Positions 10,981 through 26,800 of a stretch of 64,000 nt of DNA are shown here, piece by piece; the first letter of the stretch is position 1; every line of letters begins with the position of its first letter. Source of the DNA: Lutraria lutraria. Its lineage: Eukaryota; Mollusca; Bivalvia; Venerida; Mactridae. The notes beneath the pieces are model-generated. The model had not been told where the DNA came from. It did not search any database and saw only the letters and a list, made by a program, of their open reading frames with translations. The stretch covers positions 30,863,912 to 30,927,911 of the forward strand of contig OZ026848.1 of the NCBI GenBank assembly GCA_964023205.1, in the 5' to 3' direction. The position numbers and the translations under genes were made by a program.

Positions 10981-13430
10981 GTGATGGCTGACTATTATAT
11001 AGAAAATTCTTCAGAAACAATTCTGCAGCTCCTGTTTTAATAATGATATTCCCATAAAGAAAATTGTATGTTTTACATACATAGCAAAAAAGATAAGTCA
11101 CCTGATGTTTGCGTGTCATGTGACACATTGATACAGTCTAAAGGAGTGATAGTTATGGTTGGTTACCATGGTAATGCGAACTATATCGTACTGCTTCCTA
11201 CAATCATGTTATTCTGCATTCTGTTTGATCATATCATTATTTTTGAAGATTTTATAAAAATATGAATTTGAACAAAATTTCTTTTTTTTATCAAAAGTAT
11301 AATTATTTGTTTGTTTAAAAAGATGTCCTGAAGTTAGCAATATTATACTTTAACTTGACATTCTTGTTGCTTCTGTTGATTTTATTTCTTTGTTTAAAAC
11401 TATTTTGAAGTAGTTTTATCTTTAACTTGAAAATATTGAAAAATGTTAAAAGTGCTATGTTTCTTTTGTGTAATGTATGTATGGTTGAATAATTATAAGC
11501 TCAAATTATGAAATATTCTTCAGTCAGGATTTGCACATAATAAAGGTACATTTAGTTACCATAGTTATGGTTTGTTATTGTGTGGGTATGATGAGCTAGG
11601 TAAACAATATTGTAAGTCCATATCAAGAGATGGCTTTGTGTACATTTGGTATTGTTTAAATTATAAGTGTTGAAGGGGAATATGAAATGGCTGAGAAAAA
11701 TGACATTATATCTCTTAATTAGTGCTATAACCAGTTTCTTTGTTGTTTCAACAAAGAATATTGATGCAACCCTCAACACATTCCATTATTTTTGTCATAT
11801 GATATTTGAGTTCACAGTTGTATTGTAGTATTAATGAATCATCTACTGACCAATGAAATTGTGTTTAACAACTAATTACTCTTCAGTTGAAGTCAGAAAC
11901 ATACATTGACTTGGTCAGCAATTTCAATTGTACCAGTAGAATGCATTATTCATGAACAAAGTTGCCTTTCTTCAGCTATGAAACCATCTAAACTTATCGT
12001 TATATCATAGTCATAAGATTAGTCTTAAGTTAATGATACACCATAGACTACTTGGGGAATGGTAGTTTCTGAAATGAAATATTGAAATACTTGAGAATGT
12101 AAGTCACTATTTGTTCCCATTACATTGTTTAAAGGAATGACCCCATCTCAGTTATTAATACCAAGTATCATATGAACGTGTGCATCATATGATTAATGTA
12201 TGTACACTTCTTCTATTCCAGGGTTTAATATTTGTATGTGTGACTAGTGCTATATTCAGTGTACTGTAAAATCCCTGTAAACTGACCTCCCTAAACATCA
12301 GATTCCCCTGAAAATGAGACGATGCATGCATCGAATCCCATTTTTTTTTCGGCATTTTTTTTATGTCTTGAGAAAAGCAGAATTCCCAGATAACTTGACT
12401 TATATCCCATACTGGGTGGGGTTCGGTTTTCAGAGGTGTTACTGTATAATTTTGATATTTAAGGCAACTGCTGATATATGTATAGTTTAAAGTTAACCAA
12501 TCATTGTTTAGTGATAATACCTTTTTATTATGCCTTGCATTTTATGCTCTGTGTCTGTAATGATGAATTACAAGTTAATTTATCATCGCTTACTGATAAT
12601 GGTGTATCATTTCACCTGTAAGTAATATATCCATGTACTTGTATTTAATACTTTACTTCAGGAGAACTATTTTTCTGGAGGATTTTCCTCAAACTTAATA
12701 ATATCTAAAAGTTTACAAAGTTTGCTTATTTTATTGTTTTTGTTTTTTTCATTACTGAATTTAGAATGTAGATTACTTTATGATTGATCTTCAACCAGCC
12801 TATGTGAATAGATTGTGACATTTGAAGATATGACAGTAATGTATGGGGCTAATATCACTGTTCTTCCAGGGAGTATAATATATGTGTAATCCATTTGTTG
12901 GAGTTGGTATCGACAGAAATGACAACTGCATGTGTTTTCCGTAATATGCCTGAATTTCTGTTGTTTTTTCAAAGGTCCGGACTGTGCTGGTTTTTTTCGC
13001 AGCACGGATGTTAAGTTTTCCAAATTTTCGAAATTTTCAACTTTGACCCATACAACTGTTAGTAGCTTCATACTGTGCTTAGATAAGGGCCAACAAAAGA
13101 AAGGTTGGTCTCTGACAAATACTATGAAGAGGTTATGTAGCTCTTGTTACTTCACTATCCATGTATTCTGTATATATTGTATATTTACTATGGTTTAGAA
13201 TGAATTATGCTATTGATTATATGCTGTGGAGATAATAGAACATTTCAGTACTGATAAAAAATAAATTATGTATACTTATTTCTTAATTCTTGTTTGTTAC
13301 TTGTATGTGGCTGGAACTTTGTTGCCTTGTTATCTTGGTTATTGAAATGTATGACATGATTTTGAGCAATGTTTCTATTTGAGTAGTGCATTAAAGATCA
13401 GTAAGTAAAAAGTCTAAGTCAACATACCTA
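10981..13430 (+). other. ACTR3 3' untranslated and downstream region
   Basis: No coding exon is recognised. The first good polyadenylation signal after the ACTR3 stop is AATAAA at 11539-11544, giving a 3' UTR of about 570 bases. Another AATAAA at 13260-13265 could serve a longer transcript that would end just before the minisatellite. The region is AT-rich with homopolymer runs. Confidence 0.5.
11539..11544 (+). terminator. ACTR3 polyadenylation signal
   Basis: Canonical AATAAA about 560 bases after the ACTR3 stop codon, the first in this orientation at a plausible distance. Use of the site is inferred. Confidence 0.5.
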
Positions 13431-15385
13431 AATCAGATCAGAGGTCATACTGGACACATCAGATATAATACTACTCACATCAGATATAATACTACTCACA
13501 TCAGATATAATACTACTCACATCAGATATAATACTACTCACATAAGATATAATACTACTCACATAAGATATAATACTACTTAAGTCACATATAATACTAC
13601 TCACATCAGATATAATACTACTCACATCAGATATAATACTACTTACATCAGATATAATACTACTCACATCAGATATAATACTACTCACATCAGATATAAT
13701 ACTACTCACATCACATATAATACTACTTATATCACATACAATACTACTCACATCAGATATAATACTACTCACATCAGATATAATACTACTCACATCAGAT
13801 ATAATACTACTCACATCAAATATAATACTGCTTACATCACATACAATATTACTCACATTAGATATAATACTACTCACATAAGATATAATACTACTCACAT
13901 CAGATGTAATACTATTAACATCAGATATAATCTATTACATTAGATATAATACTACTCACATAAGATATAATTCTACTCTCATCAAATATAATACTACTCA
14001 CATCAGATATAATACTACTCACATCAGATATAATACTACTCACATCACATATAATACTACTTACATCACATACAATACTACTCACATCAGATATAATACT
14101 ACTCACATCAGATATAATACTACTCACATCAGATATAATACTACTCACATCAAATATAATACTGCTTACATCACATACAATACTACTCACATTAGATATA
14201 ATACTACTCACATAAGATATAATACTTCTCACATCAGATGTAATACTATTAACATCAGATATAATCTATTACATCAGATATAATACTACTCACATAAGAT
14301 ATAATTCTACTCTCATCAAATATACTACTACTCACATCAGATATAATACTACTCACATCACATATAATACTACTTACATCACATACAATACTACTCACAT
14401 TAGATATAATACTACTCACATAAGATAAAATACTGCTTACATCACATACAATACTACTCACATTAGATATAATACTACTCACATAAGATATAATACTACT
14501 CACATCAGATGTAATACTATTAACATCAGATATAATCTATTACATCAGATATAATACTACTCACTTAAGATATAATTCTACTCTCATCAAATATACTACT
14601 ACTCACATCAGATATAATACTACTCACATCACATATAATACTACTTACATCACATACAATACTACTCACATTAGATATGATACTACTCACATCAGATATA
14701 ATACTACTCACATCAGATGTAATACTATTAACATCAGATATAATCTATTACATCAGATATAATACTACTCACATAAGATATAATTCTACTCTCATCAAAT
14801 ATAATACTACTCACATCAGATATAATACTATTCACATAAGATATAATACTATTAACATGAGATATAATACTACTCTCATCAGATATAATACTATTAACAT
14901 GAGATGTAATACTATTAACATGAGATATAATACTACTCTCATCAGATATAATACTATTAACATGAGATGTTATACTATTAACATGAGATATAATACTACT
15001 CTCATCAGATATAATACTACTCTCATCAGATATAATACTACTCTCATCAGATATAATACTATTCACATCAGATATAATACTATTAACATCAGATATAATA
15101 CTAATCTCATCAGATATAATACTATTAACATGAGATATAATACTACTCTCATCAGATATAATACTATTAACATCAGATATAATACTACTCACACCAGGTA
15201 TAATACTACTCACATCAGATATAATACTAGTCACATAAGATATAATACTACTCTAATCAGATATAATACTACTCTAATCAGATATAATACTATTAACATC
15301 AGATATAATACTACTCATATAAAACATGATATTACTCACATCAGATATAATACTACTCACATCAGAGATTAGATATGATACTACT
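13431..15385. repeat. Minisatellite domain 1: 21-bp units
   Basis: Roughly 90 tandem copies of a 21-bp unit with core TATAATACTACTCACATCAG and scattered substitutions. Because 21 is a multiple of three, open frames persist on both strands (13428-13898, 13921-14232, 14255-14503 and 14734-15234 minus; 14677-15372 plus). A marker variant, CAGATGTAATACTATTAACA, occurs at 13901, 14234, 14505 and 14713. The spacings of 333, 271 and 208 bp shrink by about three monomers each time, which is a higher-order repeat. Coding use is very unlikely. Confidence 0.95.
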
Positions 15386-18300
15386 CACATCAAATATGAT
15401 ACTTCTAGCATCAAATATAATACTACTCACGTAATATATAATACTACTCACATATTAAGATATAATTCTACTCATATCACAGTTGATACTAGTCACATTA
15501 ATTATCATACTACTCACATCGGACATTACCGATGATAATACATCAATTATGATATTTCACTCATCGGACATCAAATATGATACTACTCCCATAAGACATC
15601 AATATAATACTACTCACATCGGACATCAAATATAATACTACTCCCATAAGACATCAATATAATACTACTCCCATAAGACATCAATATAATACTACTCCCA
15701 TAAGACATCAATATAATACTACTCACATCGGACATCAATATAATACTACTCACATCGGACATCAAATATAATACTACTCCCATAAGACATCAATATAATA
15801 CTACTCACATCGGACATCAAATATAATACTACTCACATCGGACATCAAATATAATACTACTCACATCGGACATCAATTATAATACTACTCCCATAAGACA
15901 TCAATATAATACTACTCACATCGGACATCAATATAATACTACTCACATCGGACATCAAATATAATACTACTCCCATAAGACATCAATATAATACTACTCA
16001 CATCGGACATCAAATATAATACTACTCACATCGGACATCAAATATAATACTACTCACATCGGACATCAAATATAATACTACTCACATTGGACATCAAATA
16101 TAATACTACTCCCATAAGACATCAATATAATACTACTCACATCGGACATCAAATATAATACTACTCACATCGGACATGAAATATAATACTACTCCCATAA
16201 GACATCAATATAATACTACTCACATCGGACATCAAATATAATACTACTCACATCGGACATCAAATATAATACTTCTAGCATCAAATATAATACTACTCAC
16301 GTAATATATAATACTACTCACATATTAAGATATAATTCTACTCATATCACAGTTGATACTAGTCACATTAATTATCATACTACTCACATCGGACATTACC
16401 GATGATAATACATCAATTATGATATTTCACTCATCGGACATCAAATATGATACTACTCCCATAAGACATCAATATAATACTACTCACATCGGACATCAAA
16501 TATAATACTACTCCCATAAGACATCAATATAATACTACTCCCATAAGACATCAATATAATACTACTCCCATAAGACATCAATATAATACTACTCACATCG
16601 GACATCAATATAATACTACTCACATCGGACATCAAATATAATACTACTCCCATAAGACATCAATATAATACTACTCACATCGGACATCAAATATAATACT
16701 ACTCACATCGGACATCAAATATAATACTACTCACATCGGACATCAATTATAATACTACTCCCATAAGACATCAATATAATACTACTCACATCGGACATCA
16801 ATATAATACTACTCACATCGGACATCAAATATAATACTACTCCCATAAGACATCAATATAATACTACTCACATCGGACATCAAATATAATACTACTCACA
16901 TCGGACATCAAATATAATACTACTCACATCGGACATCAAATATAATACTACTCACATCGGACATCAAATATAATACTACTCACATCGGACATCAAATATA
17001 ATACTACTCACATCGGACATCAAATATAATACTACTCACATCGGACATCAAATATAATACTACTCACATCGGACATCAAATATAATACTACTCACATAAG
17101 ACATCAATATAATACTACTCACATCGGACATCAAATATAATACTACTCCCATAAGACATCAATATGATACTACTCACATCGGACATCAAATATAATACTA
17201 CTCACATCGGACATCAAATATAATACTACTCCCATAAGACATCAAATATAATACTACTCACATCGGACATCAAATATAATACTACTCACATCGGACATCA
17301 AATATAATACTACTCACATCGGACATCAAATATAATACTACTCACATCGGACATCAAATATAATACTACTCACATCGGACATCAAATATAATACTACTCA
17401 CATCGGACATCAAATATAATACTACTCACATCGGACATCAAATATAATACTACTCACATCGGACATCAAATATAATACTACTCACATCGGACATCAAATA
17501 TAATACTACTCCCATAAGACATCAAATATAATACTACTCACATCGGACATCAATATAATACTACTCACATCGGACATCAAATATAATACTACTCCCATAA
17601 GACATCAATATAATACTACTGACATCGGACATCAAATATAATACTACTCACATCGGACATCAAATATAATACTACTCACATCGGACATCAAATATAATAC
17701 TACTCCCATAAGACATCAATATAATACTACTCACATCGGACATCAAATATAATACTACTCACATCGGACATCAAATATGATACTACTCACATCGGACATC
17801 AAATATAATACTACTCACATCGGACATCAAATATAATACTACTCCCATAAGACATCAATATAATACTACTCACATCGGACATCAAATATAATACTACTCA
17901 CATAGGACATCAAATATAATACTACTCACATCGGACATCAAATATAATACTACTCCCATAAGACATCAATATAATACTACTCACATCGGACAGCAAATAT
18001 AATACTACTCACATCGGACATCAAATATAATACTACTCCCATAAGACATCAATATAATACTACTCCCATAAGACATCAATATAATACTACTCCCATAAGA
18101 CATCAATATAATACTACTCACATCGGACATCAAATATAATACTACTCCCATAAGACATCAAATATAATACTACTCACATCGGACATCAATATAATACTAC
18201 TCACATCGGACATCAAATATAATACTACTCCCATAAGACATCAATATAATACTACTCACATCGGACATCAAATATAATACTACTCACATCGGACATCAAA

Positions 18301-18640
18301 TATAATACTACTCACATTGGACATCAAATATAATACTACTCCCATAAGACATCAATATAATACTACTCACATCGGACATAAAATATAATACTACTCACAT
18401 CGGACATCAAATATAATAATACTCCCATAAGACATCAATATAATACTACTCACATCGGACATCAAATATAATACTACTCACATCGGACATCAAATATAAT
18501 ACTACTCACATCGGACATCAAATATAATACTACTCACATCGGACATCAAATATAATACTACTCACATCGGACATCAAATATAATACTACTCCCATACGAC
18601 ATCAATATAATACTACTCCCATAAGACATCAATATAATAC
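15386..18640. repeat. Minisatellite domain 2: 27/28-bp units with 870-bp higher-order duplication
   Basis: The unit is the domain 1 core lengthened by an insertion, giving a 28-mer starting CATCGGACATCAAATATAAT and a 27-mer variant with CCCATAAGACATCAATATAA. Neither or only one length preserves frame, and long ORFs vanish here. The block 15401-16080 recurs almost exactly at 16271-16950 (offset 870). Part of 16084-16270 recurs near 18313-18440, at an offset of about 2229. A diverged sub-block with CGGACATTACCGATGATA marks both duplicates. Confidence 0.95.
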
Positions 18641-21600
18641 TACTCACATCAAATATAATACTACACACATCAGATATAATACTACTAACATGATATATAA
18701 TACTACTGTCATGATATATAATACTACTAACATGATATATAATACTACTCACATCAGATACAATACTACACACATCAGTTATAATACTACTCACATGATA
18801 TATAATACTATTAACATCAGATATAATACTACACACATTAGATATAATACTATTAACATGATATATAATACTACTCACATCGGACATCAAATATAATACT
18901 ACTCACATCGGACATCAAATATCATACTACTCACATCGGACATTACCGATGATACTACTCACATCAATTATGATACTTCTCTCATCGGACATCAAATATG
19001 ATACTACTCCCATAAGACATCAATATAATACTGCTCACATCAAATATAATACTACTCACATAAAATATAATTCTACTCATATCACAGATGATACTACTCA
19101 CATAAGATACAATACTATTCACATAAAATATAATACTACTCACATCATAATTATGTAATACAACTCACATCGGACATCTAATATAATACTACTCACATCA
19201 AATATGATACTACTCACATAATATATAATACTATTCACATCAGATATTATACTACTCACATCATATATAATACGACTCACATCACATATAATACTGCTCA
19301 CATCAGATACAATACTACTCACATAACATATAATACTACTCACATGATATATGATACGACTGACATCGGGCATCATACGTAATACGACTCACATAGGTCA
19401 TCAAATATAATACAACTCACATCAGATATAATACTACTAACAAGATATATAATACTACTCACATCAGATATAATACTACACACATGAGATATAATACTAC
19501 TCACATGATATATAATACTACTCACATATGATATAATACTACACACATGATATATAATGCTACTCACATGATATATAATACTACTCATGTCAGATATAAT
19601 ACTACACACATCAGATATAATACTACTCACATGATATATAATACTACTCACATACGATATAATACTACACACATCAGATATAATACTACTCACATCAGAT
19701 ATAATACTACACACATCAGATATAATACTACTAACATGATATATAATAATACTAACAAGACATATAATACTACACACATCAGATATAATATTACTCACAT
19801 CAGATATAATACTACTAACATGATATATAATACTTCACACATCAGATATAATACTACTAACATGATATATAATACTACACACATCAGATATAATACTACA
19901 CACATCAGATATAATACTACAAACATGATATATAATACTACTCACATGATATATAATACTACACACATCAGATATAATACTACTCACATCAGATATCATA
20001 CTACTAACATGATATATAATACTACTAACATGATATATAATACTACTAACATGATATATAATACTACCCACATCAGATATAGTACTACACACATCAGATA
20101 TAATACTACTTACATGATATATAATACTACCCACATCAGATATAATACTACCCACATCAGATATAATGCTACTAAAATGATATATAATACTACTCACATG
20201 ATATATGATACTACACACATCAGATATAATACTACACACGTCAGATATAATACTACACACATCAGATATAATACTGCACACGTGATATATAATACTACTC
20301 GCATGATATATAATACTACTCACAGGATATATAATACTACACACATTAGATATCATACTACTGACATGATATATAATACTACTAACATGATATATAATAC
20401 TACTAACATGATATATAATACTACCCACATCAGATATAATACTACACGCATCAGATATAATACTACTAACATGATATATAATACTACTAACATGATATAT
20501 AATACTACTTACATGATATATAATACTACCCACATCAGATATAATACTACCCACATCAGATATAATGCTACTAAAATGATATATAATACTACACACATCA
20601 GATATAATACTACTCACATCAGATATAATACTACTCACATCAGATATAATACTACTAACATGATATACAATACTACTTACATGATATATAATACTACTCA
20701 CATGATATATAATACTACGCACATCAGATATAATACTACTCACATCAGATATAATATTACTCACATCAGATATAATATTACTCACATCAGATATAATACT
20801 TCACACATCTGATATAATACTACTAACATGATATATAATACTACACACATCAGATATAATACTACACACATCAGATATAATACTACTAACATGATATATA
20901 ATAATACTCACAAAACATATAATACTACACACATCAGATATAATATTACTCACATCAGATATAATACTACTAACATGATATATAATACTTCACACATCAG
21001 ATATAATACTACTAACATGATATATAATACTACACACATCAGATATAATACTACACACATCAGATATAATACTAGTAACATGATATATAATACTACTCAC
21101 ATGATATATAATACTACACACATCAGATATAATACTACTCACATCAGTTATCATACTACTAACATGATATATAATACTACTAACATGATATATAATACTA
21201 CTAACATGATATATAATACTACCCACATCAGATATAATACCACACACATCAGATATAATACTACTAACATGATATATAATACTACACACATGATACATAA
21301 TACTACTTACATGATATATAATACTACTAACATGATATATAATACTACACACATCAGATATAATACTACTAACATGATATATAATACTACTAACATGATA
21401 TATAATACTACACACATCAGATATAATACTACACACATCAGATATAATACTACTAACATGATATATAATACTACTAACATGATATATAATACTACTCACA
21501 TCAGATATAATACTACTCACATCAGATATAATACTACTAACATGATATATAATACTACTAACATGATATATAATACTACTAACATGATATATAATACTAC

Positions 21601-22420
21601 TAACATCATATATAATACTACACACATCAGATATAATACTACTAACATAATATATAATACTACACACATCACATATAATACTACACATCAGATATAATAC
21701 TACTAACATGATATATAATACTACTAACCTGATATATAATACAACTCACATCAGATATAATACTACTAACATGATGTATAATACTACACACATCAGATAT
21801 AATACTACACACATCAGATATAATACTACTAACATGATATATAATATTACACACATCAGATATAATACTACACACATCAGATATAATACTACTCACGTGA
21901 TATATAATACTACTAACATGATATATAATACTACACACATCAGATATAATACTACTCACGTGATATATAATACTACTAACATGATATATAATACTACACA
22001 CATCAGATATAATACTACTCACGTGATATATAATACTACTAACATGATATATAATACTACTTACATGATATATAGTACTACTCACGTGATATATAATACT
22101 ACTAACATGATATATAATACTACACACATCAGATATAATACTACTCACGTGATATATAATACTACTAACATGATATATAATACTACTTACATGATATATA
22201 ATACTACTAACATGGTATATAATACTACACACATGATATATAATACTACTCACATAAGATATAATACTACACACATCAGATATAATACTACTCACGTGAT
22301 ATATAATACTACTAACATGATATATAATACTACACACATCAGATATAATGCTACACACATCGGATATAATACTATTCACATAAGATATAATACTTCTCAC
22401 ATCAGATATAATACTACTCC
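18641..22420. repeat. Minisatellite domain 3: 21-bp units with alternating variants
   Basis: The array returns to 21-bp units of mainly two kinds, CACATCAGATATAATACTAC and AACATGATATATAATACTAC, mixed in recurring order. A segment near 19831 recurs near 20986, at an offset of 1155 = 55 x 21. A third, diverged copy of the domain 2 marker block (CGGACATTACCGATGATAC) lies near 18935-19100. Open frames of up to 421 codons (19547-20812 plus) run on both strands and encode heptads such as NTTHIRY and SDVSSII. I treat them as artefacts of the 21-bp period. The array ends sharply at about 22420. Confidence 0.95.
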
Positions 22421-23882
22421 GGAATAGGATAAATTATTGCCCATATAATTACTGTAAAAACGGTCGACATTTCTGGGGTGGGGGCAGTTCCTACGTCTTC
22501 GTACACTCCAGTACAAATATGTACACTCCAGGTTCTAATAAGTATACTACTGGAATTAACGTATATATTCCAGATATCGAACTATGCACTCCACACACAC
22601 ACGTACGCTCTTACACACTACATGTATGTTTACTGTCGTGTTTTTTTCAGTCAGGGGAATCATGCGACTCCGATTTGAAAATATGGCGGTAAAAATATTC
22701 GATCAATTCTCTATTTAAAACTTTTGTACTGAATAGCCTTTGTTTTTTTGTTGATGTTTTTATGTTGCTCAATCAATTGGCATACCTTGATTTAGGCGTC
22801 GAATTTAAAGATTTTTCGGCCGTTTTTTATTGATTCGGTATCACGTGATTCCCTATGCAGCGTTTTCTAGTAATTTTTCAGAACTCGGATTTTTTTGAAA
22901 TAGGTTGAAACGAAGCGTTCAAAAGAAACGAATGAAACAAAATTTAGTGCTATTTGTTATATACAAGTCATGGGTAATATTCAATAAGCTAAAATTGATC
23001 TGATATCTACTGTAACGGTTATCGGACGGTAATGTTTGCTCTAACATGCTATCGTAAAAACTAATAAAATATTCATTAAACAAACAAAAATATTAATATA
23101 ACAATATAGATTTTGTGTTTCAGCATTTTGTCAATAATTTGAATTTTAATAATGTTAGAGAAATGTTTACTAGAAAAGAAAATAGTTTGTACAGATAGGT
23201 ACGGATACTTACCAGATTTCGGATGTTTTATTCGGACGTATTGTAGTTAAATACAGGTATTCTTAATTCTGATATAAAATAAATTATTTATTGTCTGGTT
23301 GCCATTGCTGATTTTAAACCTTACGCAGTTTTATTGGCTTATATACATTATAAATGACACAACATGCGATGTTTTTAAAATCAAATTTCGGTTAAACTTT
23401 GGTTTATCTATGCTGATACTATTTACAACAAGTTGTGTGTTATAGATATGTTTTCATAATTATTACTCGTTAATCAATACACAGTGTTTGTGAAATTCGT
23501 ATGCATACATTACCCATTTTTGACACTATGGAATATATGGGTATCTACGGCGTAACCGTTCTGATTTCCGGACCCTCTGAAATCCGGAAACTTCTAAACT
23601 CCCCATGATTTTTTCTTGGTCCCGAATTTTCTATATTTGTATTGACTTTTGCATTTATCGAACTAATGGGGACCATATTAAACATGATAATTAAGGATCT
23701 ACTTAAGTTTAACAGTGGGAATTTGCAAATGAAGTTACAAAATGTGTATTGTTAGAATTAGAATTGAGGCTTTTAAATGCAAATTATATACTAAAGGAAT
23801 AAACGTGTAAAATTTAGGCCTTGGAACGAATGTATGACTGGTCACCGTAATACAAAGAGAGTCATACAACTAACTAGAAGTA
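22421..23882. other. Intergenic region / putative promoter side of the coiled-coil gene
   Basis: Unique AT-rich sequence after the minisatellite, with a short CA run near 22590-22600. I see no exon, repeat family or clear core promoter motif. The transcription start of the gene beginning at 23883 must lie here or in an unseen 5' exon. Confidence 0.4.
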
Positions 23883-26800
23883 ATGGAGGAACATCGAGTA
23901 GACGTGAGGAGACCTACGAGTAAGTACAAGAAGTTACAAAACTTGAGATTAATCTTAAATCTTGTCTCGTTTTGATACGTTCAAATAAAATGGTAGTTTG
24001 TGGAGATATAATTATAATATTTCTTTCGATGAACTGCTCAATATCAAATAAAACACTACACTATTTTATAGTCATGTAAATTTAAGTTTAGTCATTACAC
24101 TCCACTCATAGGCTATGGTGTGAAAATAATTAGTACCTAGATAAGCAATATTTAAATAAAATGGCAGTAATATTTAATAGGTACGTATTGGCGTTTATAA
24201 GTGAAAACAAAAACCTGAAATATACAGAAAATCTTGTGCAGACATTCCACCCAAGGTTCTGACAAAAAAGATCTCTTAAAAACAAGGGTATCGTAAGATG
24301 GCATACCGGTCTCAATTTCCGTCAATGTATACACAGGAGAATAATGGAGACGAAAATATATGCAAAATATAAAACAACATTTAATCGAATTCAACTATTC
24401 AAACACCATCATAGAATTATTCAAGTACAAGTATTGTATACACATAGCGGTCCAAATTCATTTCGTATTGTTTATTCGAAAGTCTTCATTGGAAACTGAA
24501 CGATAGTTCCGCTTTCCATATCCGTCACTCCCTCGGCGCGCATGAATCTTTATGCGGACCAAAGTACTACAAGTACATTTCTCTACATCCACCTCACAAA
24601 ATTTGTTGAACAAGTTCCCCGTCGATGTTGCATTACAAATGTATGTAAGTTAAGTTTCCATGAGTACTTTCAGTACTTTGATATTTGTACTACGTAAATA
24701 AATGTCGTAAATTATGGACAATATATAAAGTGGTTTTATGTGTGTTTTGTAGAGGTTCCAATATTTACAAGATTTGACAGAAATGCACGATCGTCTTCGG
24801 CCCCTCGTCCTGTTTTTAGGACCCCATTCCCTTCACAGAAGAAAAAGGTATTCACATTTTGTTCGTACTTCTTCACAGTATACATGTATTTAAGCAATTT
24901 ACATGTGCTCTAATTAACACAAAATAAAATAAACAATGAGCTTTTTCGCCAAGCTGTTATTGATAGAATTTTCAGTGTTTGATAAAAAACAGAGGAGTAC
25001 ATCTGGTTCGTTGAACTCCTTCGAAAGTAAAATCGACGGCTTAAAACTGATTATTTTATTTCGCACTTATCAGTCCAAACCAAACTCAGGGACATTCTGT
25101 TTAGTGTATGTCAACAAACGGTGGAATATATCTATTTATCACATAAAAGAAATCAGTTCGTTATCAGTACCGTTGAAAGTTCAAATTTAAATGAATACAA
25201 ATACATATGTACGCATATAATCAGTTTTATACTATGAAACATGTGTACCTCTGTAGGCTACTTAGGTTTTGCAATTATGTGGAAGGAATTAAAATGACTT
25301 TTATACTGCATTAGGAGTACATTAAATAGTAGGCAAGTTTATTTCTTTATTGTAAGTTAAATAGAGGTAAAAGTTTTAATTGTTCACGGTACGTATTCGA
25401 TCTAGAGTATGATCGGAGTTGCTAATACATTTTAATATTTGTACCAAAAGAGTGAACATAATATTGGTATTTAAACTTCTGAGTCAGTGAGAGATTGCAC
25501 CGCATTCGTGAAAAAAAGACATTGATTGACCGCGGTGTAAATTGAAACATGATACCTTTTTAACTGTACCCGCATATTCTTTAGCCACCGCCGCATTATA
25601 AATTTCATTACGACAAAGAGGTGGAAGGTTGGAGGGAGTGTACGTTACCAACTGCAACAACTCGATGGAATAAAGCAAGGAGCGCTGTACGTGTTGGAAA
25701 CTATGTAAGTAAAGTAACTCGAGTACAACCAAACTTGTGTTAGTGGCTACTTCACATAAAGGTCATCCTTTTTAAAAAAAATATTGATTTTTAGAGAGAA
25801 AAAAAAAACTGCGATTAAAAGCCAAATGTCAATAAAGGTCATACTTTGTCTTTCCCCAGGATGACCTTTGTTCACAGGTTTAACTCTATTTACGTATATC
25901 TTCATAGTATGAACAAAATCTACTCTATGTACAGTGATAATCTACATTGATCATTTGTTTCCAAGGGATGTCAATCAAAATAATTTCTGATATTCGAATA
26001 TTCAGAAACTTGAGTACGAATCTTCGAGCGTTTATTTTCACTGACCTTGTTTTTCAATACAGCAAAGGTTTCCTAAATCTGAAAAGGGGTCTTCTAATGT
26101 AAAAGAAACAAAAGCATCATTAATGCTCGTATTTCATAATAATAATCCCAATAAAAATATATTGTATATCTTATATAAGCTGTCCTTTTCACAGACGGAA
26201 AAATCAATCTTACAGTACGCGTAGATGAAGCAATACAATAAGTAGCCAAAAATCAAACATTGCGAGCTGTTAAGCCAAATATACACCACTTACATATGTC
26301 TCAAAGGCCATCTTGTTCATTCTGTTGCTTCTTGAACCAAAATCATCAACATTTTATACATATAAACAGTCACTTGGTCAGTTGTTGCATTCATTGCTGA
26401 GGTTTACAAAAACTTGTTGATCTTATTGCAGTTCATTGGAATAAAGAAAAAGCCGAACACATACCTGAACATAGACGTCAAGAAATTAGTACAAGCTACG
26501 AAACAATCAGTACGTATGTATTTATTTTATAAACAACAAAGGCCTATTCACAAAGAATGAACATTTGTTAATATTTACAATGGCGGTTTTTTGTATCCGA
26601 ATTCATTTGTCCGAATTGATTGTCAGTTTAATGGATTGTTCTTATTTCAAATTACTATTTCAGCGTATAGTTAAGTCAGCAAGGATGGCGCAGTCTGGTA
26701 CAGAGGGAGAAAATGATGTAGAATCCCTTGAGGTGATTATTTGATAAAAACAACATAATTATCTTTTAAATTATTGCATTCATATATTTTTTTAGTTAGT

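Noticed and set aside
13431..22420. Repeat array considered as a CRISPR-like locus or as coding for repetitive proteins
   Set aside because: There are no unique spacers between units, the units are directly abutting and variable, the host is eukaryotic, and the open frames occur on both strands only where the period is a multiple of three.
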